A DNA stretch of 5,710 bases from Gammaproteobacteria bacterium (GTDB taxonomy: Bacteria; Pseudomonadota; Alphaproteobacteria; UBA828), in NCBI GenBank assembly GCA_002714015.1, contig PAWF01000003.1:10734-16443 (forward strand). The letters run 5' to 3'. Each line of letters opens with the position of its first letter. The first letter of the stretch is position 1. This document shows, in pieces, positions 1 through 5,710 of the stretch. The notes beneath the pieces are model-generated. The model ran no database searches and was not told where the DNA came from. It saw only the letters and a list, made by a program, of their open reading frames with translations. The translations under genes were made by a program, and so were the position numbers.

Positions 1-2
1 AG

Positions 3-98
3 AATTTCCCAAATTTGAAAGTATTAGACTATGGTTTTTTTTGGAAGCCCGTAACTGGTCTAGACAATCTAACTTGGTGGATTTTTCGTAAAGCCTAA
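3..98 (+). CDS. C-terminal fragment of an upstream gene, function unknown
   Basis: A frame open from the left edge encodes about 31 residues, ending WWIFRKA before the TAA at 96-98. It has a plausible protein composition (FPNLKVLDYGFFWKP followed by TGLDNLTWW), reminiscent of the aromatic tails of small methyltransferases or sugar enzymes in glycan loci, but it is too short to assign to a family. The frame one base to the left (2-91) is also open from the edge, so the choice of frame rests only on the more natural residue mix. The gene is on the same strand as the operon and ends 99 bases before it. Only its tail is inside the window. Confidence 0.45.
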   Translation, partial: NFPNLKVLDYGFFWKPVTGLDNLTWWIFRKA

Positions 99-197
99 AC
101 AAATTTTATTAAGTTATTTTTTTCTAATATGAGTGTTGTATAGCAAACAAATCTAATATGGTAATTATTTTATGATTTTACAAAAAAGTATAATCAA
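99..197 (+). promoter_or_regulatory. AT-rich leader region upstream of the operon
   Basis: This is the only intergenic space of any size in the window. It is almost entirely A and T, with a T7 run at 117-123 that has no preceding GC-rich stem, so I do not call a terminator. A 9-base direct repeat, TCTAATATG, occurs at 123-131 and 152-160. -10-like hexamers include TATGAT (171-176) and TATAAT (189-194), but neither has a recognisable -35 at 16-18 bp. A promoter here is likely from context, since a long co-directional operon follows, but its position cannot be fixed. Confidence 0.35.
189..194 (+). promoter_or_regulatory. TATAAT hexamer just before the operon's first start codon
   Basis: This is a perfect match to the sigma-70 -10 consensus, ending 3 bases before the TTG at 198. 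If it were used, transcription would begin around 200, after the TTG, and translation would have to start at a later codon such as the in-frame GTG at 252. No -35 element is visible at the usual distance. In such AT-rich DNA the match may be chance. Confidence 0.2.
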
Positions 198-1874
198 TTG
201 ACTACTTCCAGAAATTTTGAGAATAAAAATGACTATTCATGTATCCCATTAGTGAATGAGTCTTATGGATGGAAGCAAATACCTGCAGGCAAAAGAATCC
301 TATTATTCAGAGGATTTGTCCATGGTCACAGCTCTTCTTCAATTGCTGCAAAAGCCTCTGAAGTTACTTATGAAGAAATTGCACCTTGGTTAAACAGTAT
401 TAATGGTCATTTTTCGATTATAATTTTAGGAAATAAATGGTGTATGGCAGCTGTAGATCCAGTGCGTAGTTATCCACTTATTTGGACCTTTGATAATAAG
501 CGTATCCTTGTTTCTAATAATGGCCCAGATTTAACTCGTGCTATAGGTTTGGAACATTTAGATATTGATGAACATCAACTTGATGCTTTTGCCCTTTCTG
601 GGTTTACTATTGGTCCAAGAACCCTTTATAAAAAAATACACCAACTAGAACCAGGAACATTCATAACTATTCGAGAAAATGCAGACTATCAGGTTTCAGC
701 TTATCATAAGTGGAATCCAATGAGACCTTCACAGGCAAAATTACAAGACCTCATTGAACCTTTGTCACTTATTAATGAGAAATTAATTGATAAATTGGCG
801 TTAAGTGGAATGGGAAGAAAAATTATTGTCCCATTATCAGCTGGTCTGGATTCGCGCTTTATTGCTTCTGGACTTAAACAAGCTGGGTATAAAAATGTTT
901 GGTGTATTAGTTATGGTAGGAGGGGAAACCGAGAAATAGAAGTAGCCAGAGAAATTGCAAATAAACTTGGCTATAAATGGGACTTTATAGAATACACAAA
1001 TGCAAGTGTTCGTAAAGCATTGGCAACCGAAGATCATAAGAGTTATGAGGAGTATGCTAATTGTTTGACATCAATTCCATTTCCACAGGATTACACTGCT
1101 CTTGCGGAGTTGAGAGCATCAGGAAGGCTGGATCCTGATTCCATTATTGTTAATGGTCAATCTGGAGACTTTACAAGCGGAAACCATATTCCCAATAGTC
1201 TAATTGAGCCCCCTCCCATCTCTGATAAAAAACGTTTGGAAGCTGTAATAAATGCTCTTGTTAAAAAGCATTTTAAGCATTGGCCATCTTTGTTGTCAGC
1301 AAGCCGCCTAAAAATAATTCAAGATATGCTTAAATCTGAAATTGAAAGAGTGGGGGGTTTACCTAGTGACCCCAATCGTGATCATGGCTTATATGAGCTT
1401 ATTGAATTTAGAGACCGTCAGGCAAAGTATGTGATTCATGGGCAAAGATTGTATGAATACATGGGTTTGTCATGGAGGTTACCACTTTGGGAAAGAGAAA
1501 GCCTAGATTTTTGGGAAAAAGCACCACTAGAAGCAAAGGCAAACCAAAACCTATATAAACAAGTTTTAATTAGAGATAACTGGGGTGGTGTATGGAAAGA
1601 CATCCCAATAAACCCATCCAATATAAGACCTATATGGCTTTACATAGTTAGACTAATGGCAAAATTAATTCATGCACCAATAGGGGTTAATAAATGGCAT
1701 AATTTTGAACGTCGTTATTTGAATTATTGGATGTCACCCCTCTGTTCATACGCTGAATGGCCCTATAGTAAAGTAGTTCGTGAGGGTTCTAATGCTCACG
1801 GAGCTATTGCGCTACATATTAAAAAATACCTTGATAGTAGTGCTGGGAATAATTCTATATGGTTGTCCAAATGA
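198..1874 (+). CDS. Asparagine-synthase-like amidotransferase (PP-loop ligase with degenerate glutaminase domain)
   Basis: This is a 558-residue protein with the two-domain plan and usual length of the AsnB family. Residues ~30-165 correspond to the class II glutaminase fold (ING-HFS at 68-73, the D87-PVRSYPL stretch, EPGTF at 151-155). Residues ~185-500 form the synthetase domain, with the ATP-pyrophosphatase loop LSAGLDSR at 213-220, REIEVAREIA at 245-254, and NGQSGD at 319-324 where the family has its Gly-Asp-rich second nucleotide-site motif. The N-terminal Cys that AsnB uses to hydrolyse glutamine is absent; the only N-terminal-half cysteines are C15 and C82. The product may therefore use free ammonia or another nucleophile. 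Related proteins in O-antigen loci (from memory, WbpS of Pseudomonas, WbtH of Francisella) amidate uronic-acid sugars, which would fit here; a housekeeping asparagine synthetase is less likely. The TTG start has no clear Shine-Dalgarno; GTG at 252 is an alternative. It overlaps the next gene by 4 bases. Confidence 0.88.
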   Translation: MTTSRNFENKNDYSCIPLVNESYGWKQIPAGKRILLFRGFVHGHSSSSIAAKASEVTYEEIAPWLNSINGHFSIIILGNKWCMAAVDPVRSYPLIWTFDNKRILVSNNGPDLTRAIGLEHLDIDEHQLDAFALSGFTIGPRTLYKKIHQLEPGTFITIRENADYQVSAYHKWNPMRPSQAKLQDLIEPLSLINEKLIDKLALSGMGRKIIVPLSAGLDSRFIASGLKQAGYKNVWCISYGRRGNREIEVAREIANKLGYKWDFIEYTNASVRKALATEDHKSYEEYANCLTSIPFPQDYTALAELRASGRLDPDSIIVNGQSGDFTSGNHIPNSLIEPPPISDKKRLEAVINALVKKHFKHWPSLLSASRLKIIQDMLKSEIERVGGLPSDPNRDHGLYELIEFRDRQAKYVIHGQRLYEYMGLSWRLPLWERESLDFWEKAPLEAKANQNLYKQVLIRDNWGGVWKDIPINPSNIRPIWLYIVRLMAKLIHAPIGVNKWHNFERRYLNYWMSPLCSYAEWPYSKVVREGSNAHGAIALHIKKYLDSSAGNNSIWLSK

Positions 1875-2782
1875 CAAAAAATTTTGATCCAATTTCCACA
1901 AAACAAGTTGCTGCAATTCTAAGCCTTGATTTTGCAGGTAATAACATTGTTGTAAATAAAGCATCTAAATTTCCACCCTGTGAAGAAGGTACTTTATCAT
2001 TTTGTAATCTGTCTAAAGACATTATGCTCTCAAAATTTCCATCTAATTCCATTATTATTGCCAGTCAAAAGTTAACAGAAAGCTTTATTAATAAGGGTGC
2101 CTCAGTAATAATAAGTGATAACCCAAAATTTGATTATTGTAGATTATTTCATAACCTTCTTCCTCTTAAAGATTATGGTGTGCATGCTGATGCAAAAATT
2201 GGATGTGAAGTAGTACTAGGGAAGCAAGTGACAATTGGTTCAGGTTCAGTCTTAAATGGAAAAATTAAAATTGGTGAAGGAACCCATATTGGATCAAATG
2301 TAGTCTTACAGAACCAAGTGTCAATCGGTAAGAACGTTCGAATAAGAAATGGAAGCGTAATTGGTGAAGATGCTTTTAGTTTTGGTTTTTCGAAAAATGA
2401 CGATGCTAGCTCTGAATCACTTCGTTTCCCAAGCTTTGGTGGAGTTATAATAGAAGATAATGTCCAAATCGGAAATAATTGTGTGATTTCTAGAGGAACT
2501 TTTGCAGATACTATTTTACGTAAGGGAGCTCTGATAAACGACTTGGTGCATATAGGAAATGAGGTTTTAGTTTCTGAAGGTGCTATAATAACTGCGCATA
2601 CAGATATTAGTGCACGTGTGAAAATTGGAAAAAATTGCTGGATAGGTCAAAGTGCTGCAATTCGCCAGGGACACGTAATTGGTGATGAGGCTATTGTAGG
2701 AATGGGTGCTGTTGTGGTTAGTGATGTTCCTGCTAATACTACTGTAATTGGTATTCCAGCAAGAGATAAGAATGTAGGTTAA
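1871..2782 (+). CDS. LpxD-like left-handed beta-helix acyltransferase, probably sugar N/O-acyltransferase
   Basis: The protein has 303 residues from the ATG at 1871, which lies in an ATGA overlap with the preceding stop; an in-frame ATG at 1859 would add four residues. Numbering here uses the longer form. Residues ~11-100 resemble the LpxD uridine-binding domain (GTLSFCN at 44-50, IIISDNPK-like SDNPKF at 86-91). From ~107 to ~288 there are hexapeptide repeats of the [LIV]-G-x4 type forming a left-handed beta-helix, including the LpxD-like DAFSFGF at 171-177. The C-terminal VPANTTVIGIPA (290-301) is typical of small sugar acetyltransferases (PglD/serine-acetyltransferase style) and not of LpxD, which ends in helices. 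At the LpxD catalytic motif I-A-H-N-V this protein reads IGNEV (232-236), so the His is Asn234; His247 (ITAHTDI) is one turn on. It probably acylates an amino sugar for the glycan. A role in lipid A synthesis is unlikely given the context and the lost His. Confidence 0.85.
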   Translation: MTKNFDPISTKQVAAILSLDFAGNNIVVNKASKFPPCEEGTLSFCNLSKDIMLSKFPSNSIIIASQKLTESFINKGASVIISDNPKFDYCRLFHNLLPLKDYGVHADAKIGCEVVLGKQVTIGSGSVLNGKIKIGEGTHIGSNVVLQNQVSIGKNVRIRNGSVIGEDAFSFGFSKNDDASSESLRFPSFGGVIIEDNVQIGNNCVISRGTFADTILRKGALINDLVHIGNEVLVSEGAIITAHTDISARVKIGKNCWIGQSAAIRQGHVIGDEAIVGMGAVVVSDVPANTTVIGIPARDKNVG

Positions 2783-2785
2783 GGG
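2781..2785 (+). promoter_or_regulatory. Shine-Dalgarno site for the glycosyltransferase
   Basis: AAGGG overlaps the preceding gene's TAA and sits 8 bases before the TTG at 2794. It decides in favour of this unusual start codon, because the next in-frame Met (residue 41) would remove the conserved N-terminal strand and glycine-rich loop. Confidence 0.65.
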
Positions 2786-2793
2786 CTTACGCA

Positions 2794-4014
2794 TTGAATA
2801 AATCAAACTCAATTTTATTTCTCGATGTAGAGGGGGGTTGGGGCGGATCTTCACGATCACTTTATTACATCATTAAATTTTTAGACCGAACTAACTTTAA
2901 ACCAATCGTGCTTATGCGTAAAAAAGGTCCTGTGCAAGATATGTATAAGAAGATTGGAGTCGCGTGCTTTGTAGTTCCTGAAATGGCTTCTTTTCGCCCA
3001 GCAGATCGAAAAAACCTTGTTGCCTTTATAATATATGCATGGCGTATGCGAAAATACTTAAAATTTAGTGGAAAAGTTAGGGAGTTAGCTAACAGCTATA
3101 ATATTAGACTAATACATGTAAACCATGAGAGTTTAGCATTAACAGGAGCGCTTGTTGCATGGCAACTTGGGTTACCGTGGGTTGCCCATATTAGAACATT
3201 ATTGACACCAGGATGGTTTGCTAGACGGGTATATGGGGTTATAGCACGCTATGCGAAGCATTCTATCTTTATTACAAATCCAAACTTTGAGCATTTTAGA
3301 GATATGCTTAAAATTCCGTTGGATTCAACCAAATGCAGTGTAATTCATAATATAACTCCGGATACCACAGAAACTATAGCTTTAGACGAAATGACCCGTT
3401 CATCTCAAAAGTTTAAGGTCCTATCTTTAACCAACTTTGCCCCATCAAGGGGTGTAGATAGAATAATTGAGGTGGCTGAAGCTCTAAAGAACCGAGGAGA
3501 ATCTGACTTTGAGTTTTTTCTTTTTGGGCAGCCTTCTCAGGTAAATGCAATAACAGGTCTTCCAGACAAATATTATGAAAATTTGCAAAAGCGTGTCCAT
3601 AAATTAGGTTTGAATCGCAGTGTGTTTTTTTTAGGCCATACAGCTCATCCTGAAAAAGCTTTAGCTGGTTGTGATGCCCTTTTAAAGTTGACTCGCCAGT
3701 CAAACCCTTGGGGTCGTGATATTATTGAAGCACTTGCTGCAGGAGTTCCAATATTAACATTAGGCGTTTTTACAGAATTTGTTGAAGACGGAGTAAATGG
3801 ATATATTACAAAAAATTATAATGTTGAGAATATTGTAGATAGACTTTTGAATCTGTCTAAATCTAGTGAATTATGCGAAAAAATTTCTGAGGCTAATCGT
3901 CTAAAAGCTAAAGTTTTATTTAATGGTGAAGAAAGAGCAAAAGATATTTTGGCTGTCTATACAAATATTCTAAATAGTAATTCGATTTTGGCGGAAAGCT
4001 ATCAGGTACGATGA
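2794..4014 (+). CDS. GT4-family (GT-B fold) glycosyltransferase
   Basis: This 406-residue protein is the usual length for GT4 enzymes, which transfer a sugar from a nucleotide donor with retention of configuration, usually at the cytoplasmic face of the membrane. The N-terminal acceptor domain begins with strand ILFLDV and a glycine-rich loop, GGWGGSSRSL (14-23). IHVNHES (107-113) and VAHIRT (130-135) are typical interior strands. The donor domain starts near 205 (KFKVLSLTNFAPSRGVDRII: the S/G-R-K-G-type donor-binding loop at 216-220), continues with FFLFG (241-245) and VFFLGH (277-282), and carries the family's C-terminal active-site motif as NPWGRDIIEALAAGVPI (304-320). The second Glu of EX7E is E312; the first is Asn304. 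There is no signal peptide. It starts at TTG with AAGGG 8 bases upstream and ends in an ATGA overlap with the deacetylase-like gene. Donor and acceptor cannot be predicted. Confidence 0.9.
   Translation: MNKSNSILFLDVEGGWGGSSRSLYYIIKFLDRTNFKPIVLMRKKGPVQDMYKKIGVACFVVPEMASFRPADRKNLVAFIIYAWRMRKYLKFSGKVRELANSYNIRLIHVNHESLALTGALVAWQLGLPWVAHIRTLLTPGWFARRVYGVIARYAKHSIFITNPNFEHFRDMLKIPLDSTKCSVIHNITPDTTETIALDEMTRSSQKFKVLSLTNFAPSRGVDRIIEVAEALKNRGESDFEFFLFGQPSQVNAITGLPDKYYENLQKRVHKLGLNRSVFFLGHTAHPEKALAGCDALLKLTRQSNPWGRDIIEALAAGVPILTLGVFTEFVEDGVNGYITKNYNVENIVDRLLNLSKSSELCEKISEANRLKAKVLFNGEERAKDILAVYTNILNSNSILAESYQVR
3625..3632 (+). repeat. T8 homopolymer tract in the glycosyltransferase gene
   Basis: Eight T residues encode the V-F-F-L strand around residues 277-280. 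The run is long enough to be a minor site of indels, although a protein beta strand in an AT-rich gene explains it. Confidence 0.5.
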
Positions 4015-4775
4015 TAGAAACAACAGAAAGTTTTACTCTCCAAGGATATCGCAGTCTTATAATGGAATTCTTTAAGCTCAATTATTCTATTGTAAATTTT
4101 TCTGATATGGATCCACTTAGAGCACATCTTATTTTACGTCATGATATCGATATGTCACTAGAGGCAGCTCTTCCTATTGCTGAAATAGAACAAGACTTGG
4201 GTATTAAAGCTTCATATTTTGTTCTATTACGTAGTGAACTTTATAACCCCCTATCTCCAATAGGAATAAAAATACTAAAAAAACTAGGTGATTTAGGGCA
4301 TGAGGTTGGGTTGCATTTTGATGCATCCTTATATTCTCCTTCTATATCTTGTCTTAATAGTGAGGTGAAACGCGAGTGTGAGTTGCTTGAAATGGCTTTA
4401 GGTGAAGAGGTTAAAACAGTTAGCTTTCACCGACCTTCATCAAAACAATTAAAAATTACGGAGCCACTAGCAGGACGAATTCATACATATCAGCCAGAAT
4501 TTTTTATTGATATTGGCTATTGTTCAGATAGTCGTGGAGGTTGGTATCATGGTCATCCACTAGAACATCCATCAGTTATATCTTTAAAAGCAATTCAACT
4601 CCTCATACATCCAATATGGTGGAACTTGAAAAAAAAATTAGGACCGGTTGAAGTGCTGGATGATTTTAGAGAGAAAAGAGATAAGTTAGTCGCGAAAACA
4701 TTATCTGCAAATTGTGATCCTTATAGAAATGAACGAGGTGCAAACCCCGAATCACTCAAGGGACAAACTAAATAA
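4011..4775 (+). CDS. NodB/CE4-like polysaccharide deacetylase-family protein
   Basis: The 254-residue protein has the motif order of metal-dependent carbohydrate deacetylases in a divergent form. LRHDID (42-47) replaces the classical TFDDG with its catalytic and metal Asp residues. GIKASYFVLL (64-73) is the second strand. HEVGLHFD (97-104) gives the H-x4-H pair, close to the classical H-S/T-x2-H metal site. FHRPS (139-143) supplies the motif-3 Arg, SDSRGGW (172-178) is motif 4 and LLIHPIWW (197-204) holds the motif-5 His. There is no signal peptide or membrane segment, so it should act in the cytoplasm on a nucleotide- or lipid-linked sugar and not on finished wall polymer. From memory it resembles the WbmS-type proteins of Bordetella O-antigen loci. 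The ATG is fixed by the ATGA overlap with the upstream stop and a weak AGG 4 bases before it. Deacetylation of an amino sugar before re-acylation or amidation is an inference. Confidence 0.82.
   Translation: MIETTESFTLQGYRSLIMEFFKLNYSIVNFSDMDPLRAHLILRHDIDMSLEAALPIAEIEQDLGIKASYFVLLRSELYNPLSPIGIKILKKLGDLGHEVGLHFDASLYSPSISCLNSEVKRECELLEMALGEEVKTVSFHRPSSKQLKITEPLAGRIHTYQPEFFIDIGYCSDSRGGWYHGHPLEHPSVISLKAIQLLIHPIWWNLKKKLGPVEVLDDFREKRDKLVAKTLSANCDPYRNERGANPESLKGQTK
4629..4637 (+). repeat. A9 homopolymer tract near the 3' end of the deacetylase-like gene
   Basis: Nine consecutive A residues encode Lys-Lys-Lys at residues 207-209, just after the last conserved motif (IHPIWW). Slippage here would change only the C-terminal ~45 residues. 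Confidence 0.6.
4758..4763 (+). promoter_or_regulatory. Possible Shine-Dalgarno site for the carbamoyltransferase
   Basis: AAGGGA lies inside the end of the deacetylase-like gene, 12 bases before the ATG at 4776. The spacing is longer than optimal, so reinitiation by ribosomes terminating at 4773-4775 may contribute as much as this site. Confidence 0.4.
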
Positions 4776-5710
4776 ATGACAAAAAAAAACTGTTTTCTTG
4801 GAATTCATGATGGCCATAACTGTGGTGCTGCATTAATCATTGATGGTGAAGTAGTTGCTGCTGTTAATGAGGAACGTTTATCTAGGAATAAAAATGATTC
4901 TGGGTATCCACGTCAATCAATAGATGAAGTTTTAAAAATAGGTGGCGTACAAGCAGCTGATTTAAATCATGTCGTATTTGCTTCAAATTTTATGCATACA
5001 AAGGCGCATTTAGAGGAAATATCGCTTTGGTATCCTGTAGGAATAAAAGAGCAAAAAGCTGACCAATCAAGACCGAAGGAATATGCAAGGCAGCTTTTTG
5101 AAATCAGACGCAAAGAAAGAATAGAAGAAAGTGTTAATCACCTTGGAATAGAAATTGAGAAGGTAGAGTTTGTTGAGCATCATAGAGCTCATCTTACAGC
5201 AGCATATTATACGGCTCCAACTCTAAATCCAGGAAAGAAAATACTAGGTCTAACCTGTGACGGAGCTGGTGATAATCTTTGTGCTACAGTCTCTATATGT
5301 AAAGATAATAACATTGACCGGATTTCAAAAACAGATAGGCATGCATCATTAGGAAAAATTTATTCAAGAGTGACATATTTGATGGGTATGACTCCTTGGG
5401 AACATGAATACAAGGTAATGGGTTTAGCGCCATACTCTGATCCAAAATATGCCCACGCAGCTGCCGAGCCATTAAGGGGGCTATTAAGAGTTTCACATGA
5501 TGGTTTGAGTTTTATATTAAATAGCGAGGTATCAACTAATTATTGTTATGAGACCTTACGAGACGCATATGAGAGAGAACGCTTTGATAATATGGCAGGT
5601 GGAGTACAGTTATTTACAGAAGAAATTCTTGTTGAATGGATAAGAGGTTGTATAGCACATACGGGTATAACTGACATTGTTTGTGGTGGCGGTGTATTTA
5701 TGAACGTTAA
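4776..5710 (+). CDS. Carbamoyltransferase, NodU/CmcH family, N-terminal part (truncated by window end)
   Basis: The frame is open from ATG to the right edge (311 codons plus 2 bases). Family members are about 550-600 residues, so roughly the N-terminal half is present. It is a TsaD/Kae1-like domain: FLGIHDGHNCGAALIIDGEV (7-26) is the first ASKHA-fold hairpin, NEERLSRNK (31-39) the conserved EER-type segment, EHHRAH (134-139) the metal-binding H-x3-H, and CDGAGD (161-166) the Asp/Gly nucleotide loop. SLGKIYSRVTYLMGM (191-205), YKVMGLAPY (212-220) and GGGVFMN (304-310) are all diagnostic. The family makes carbamoyl-adenylate from carbamoyl phosphate and ATP in this domain and passes the carbamoyl group to a hydroxyl in the C-terminal domain, which lies outside the window. 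In a glycan locus the acceptor is most likely a sugar hydroxyl, as for NodU on Nod factor. The start directly follows the TAA of the upstream gene and is in the same frame. Codons 2-5 contain an A9 run. Confidence 0.92.
   Translation, partial: MTKKNCFLGIHDGHNCGAALIIDGEVVAAVNEERLSRNKNDSGYPRQSIDEVLKIGGVQAADLNHVVFASNFMHTKAHLEEISLWYPVGIKEQKADQSRPKEYARQLFEIRRKERIEESVNHLGIEIEKVEFVEHHRAHLTAAYYTAPTLNPGKKILGLTCDGAGDNLCATVSICKDNNIDRISKTDRHASLGKIYSRVTYLMGMTPWEHEYKVMGLAPYSDPKYAHAAAEPLRGLLRVSHDGLSFILNSEVSTNYCYETLRDAYERERFDNMAGGVQLFTEEILVEWIRGCIAHTGITDIVCGGGVFMNV
4781..4789 (+). repeat. A9 homopolymer tract at the 5' end of the carbamoyltransferase gene
   Basis: Nine A residues span the end of codon 2 through codon 5. 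Reading the shifted frames by hand, one extra A gives a stop at codon 12 and one missing A gives a stop at codon 20, so either indel would abolish the protein. Position and consequence resemble contingency tracts, but nine is short for that and AT-rich DNA makes it a plausible chance run. Confidence 0.6.

Noticed and set aside
2..91. Alternative frame for the upstream gene tail
   Set aside because: Also open from the edge, but its translation looks less protein-like than the 3-98 frame; the T8 run at 35-42 means a sequencing indel could swap the two, so this is only a preference.
110..130. T-rich run considered as a rho-independent terminator of the upstream gene
   Set aside because: No GC-containing inverted repeat precedes the T7 run.
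198..1874. Housekeeping asparagine synthetase AsnB
   Set aside because: The nucleophilic Cys2 is absent and the gene is embedded in a polysaccharide operon; an amidotransferase acting on a sugar acid fits better.
1871..2782. Housekeeping LpxD of lipid A synthesis
   Set aside because: The catalytic His is replaced by Asn, the C-terminus is of the acetyltransferase type, and the neighbours are glycan-decoration genes, not fabZ/lpxA/bamA.
2567..2860. Reverse-strand open frame of about 97 codons spanning the acyltransferase/glycosyltransferase junction
   Set aside because: Its product is rich in Ser, Thr, Tyr and Asn without domain features and is explained by the complement of hexapeptide-repeat codons; both + strand genes have clear family motifs here.
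3413..3703. Reverse-strand open frame inside the glycosyltransferase gene
   Set aside because: It lies fully inside a well-supported GT4 donor domain, and its translation has no recognisable motif or Shine-Dalgarno site.
5293..5496. Reverse-strand open frame inside the carbamoyltransferase gene
   Set aside because: It overlaps diagnostic carbamoyltransferase motifs (SLGKIYSR, YKVMGLAPY) on the + strand and has no features of its own.

Overview
The window is AT-rich (well under 50% GC by eye). All its genes lie on the + strand in a tightly packed operon that looks like part of a surface-polysaccharide locus (O-antigen, capsule or a similar glycan). The enzyme set (LpxD-like left-handed beta-helix acyltransferase, GT4 glycosyltransferase, NodB-like deacetylase, carbamoyltransferase, asparagine-synthase-like ligase) is typical of bacterial glycan decoration clusters. 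The LpxD-like fold weakly suggests a Gram-negative host. I cannot name the organism, and no mobile element, CRISPR array, tRNA or rRNA is visible.

Layout: (1) 3-98 is the probable C-terminal end of an upstream gene of unknown function. (2) 99-197 is a short, very AT-rich gap, the only real intergenic space, and may hold the promoter. (3) 198-1874 is an asparagine-synthase-like amidotransferase whose N-terminal glutaminase half has lost its nucleophilic Cys. (4) 1871-2782 is an LpxD/sugar-acyltransferase hybrid with hexapeptide repeats. (5) 2794-4014 is a GT4 glycosyltransferase. (6) 4011-4775 is a cytoplasmic NodB/CE4-like deacetylase. (7) 4776-5710 is the N-terminal part of a NodU/CmcH-type carbamoyltransferase, cut by the window edge.

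The junctions are an ATGA overlap (1871-1874), an 11-nt gap with a Shine-Dalgarno site (2783-2793), a second ATGA overlap (4011-4014), and TAA directly followed by an in-frame ATG (4773-4778). Transcription is therefore almost certainly shared and translation probably coupled. The simplest reading is that one sugar, nucleotide- or lipid-linked, is de-N- or de-O-acetylated, N- or O-acylated, amidated and O-carbamoylated, with the GT4 enzyme transferring it or a neighbouring sugar. This pathway is inferred from gene content; no substrate can be read from the sequence.

The most notable points are catalytic positions that depart from family consensus in three of the five enzymes (missing Cys2, His to Asn in the LpxD-like protein, first Glu of EX7E to Asn in the GT4), and an A9 tract at codons 2-5 of the carbamoyltransferase that could switch the gene off by slippage.
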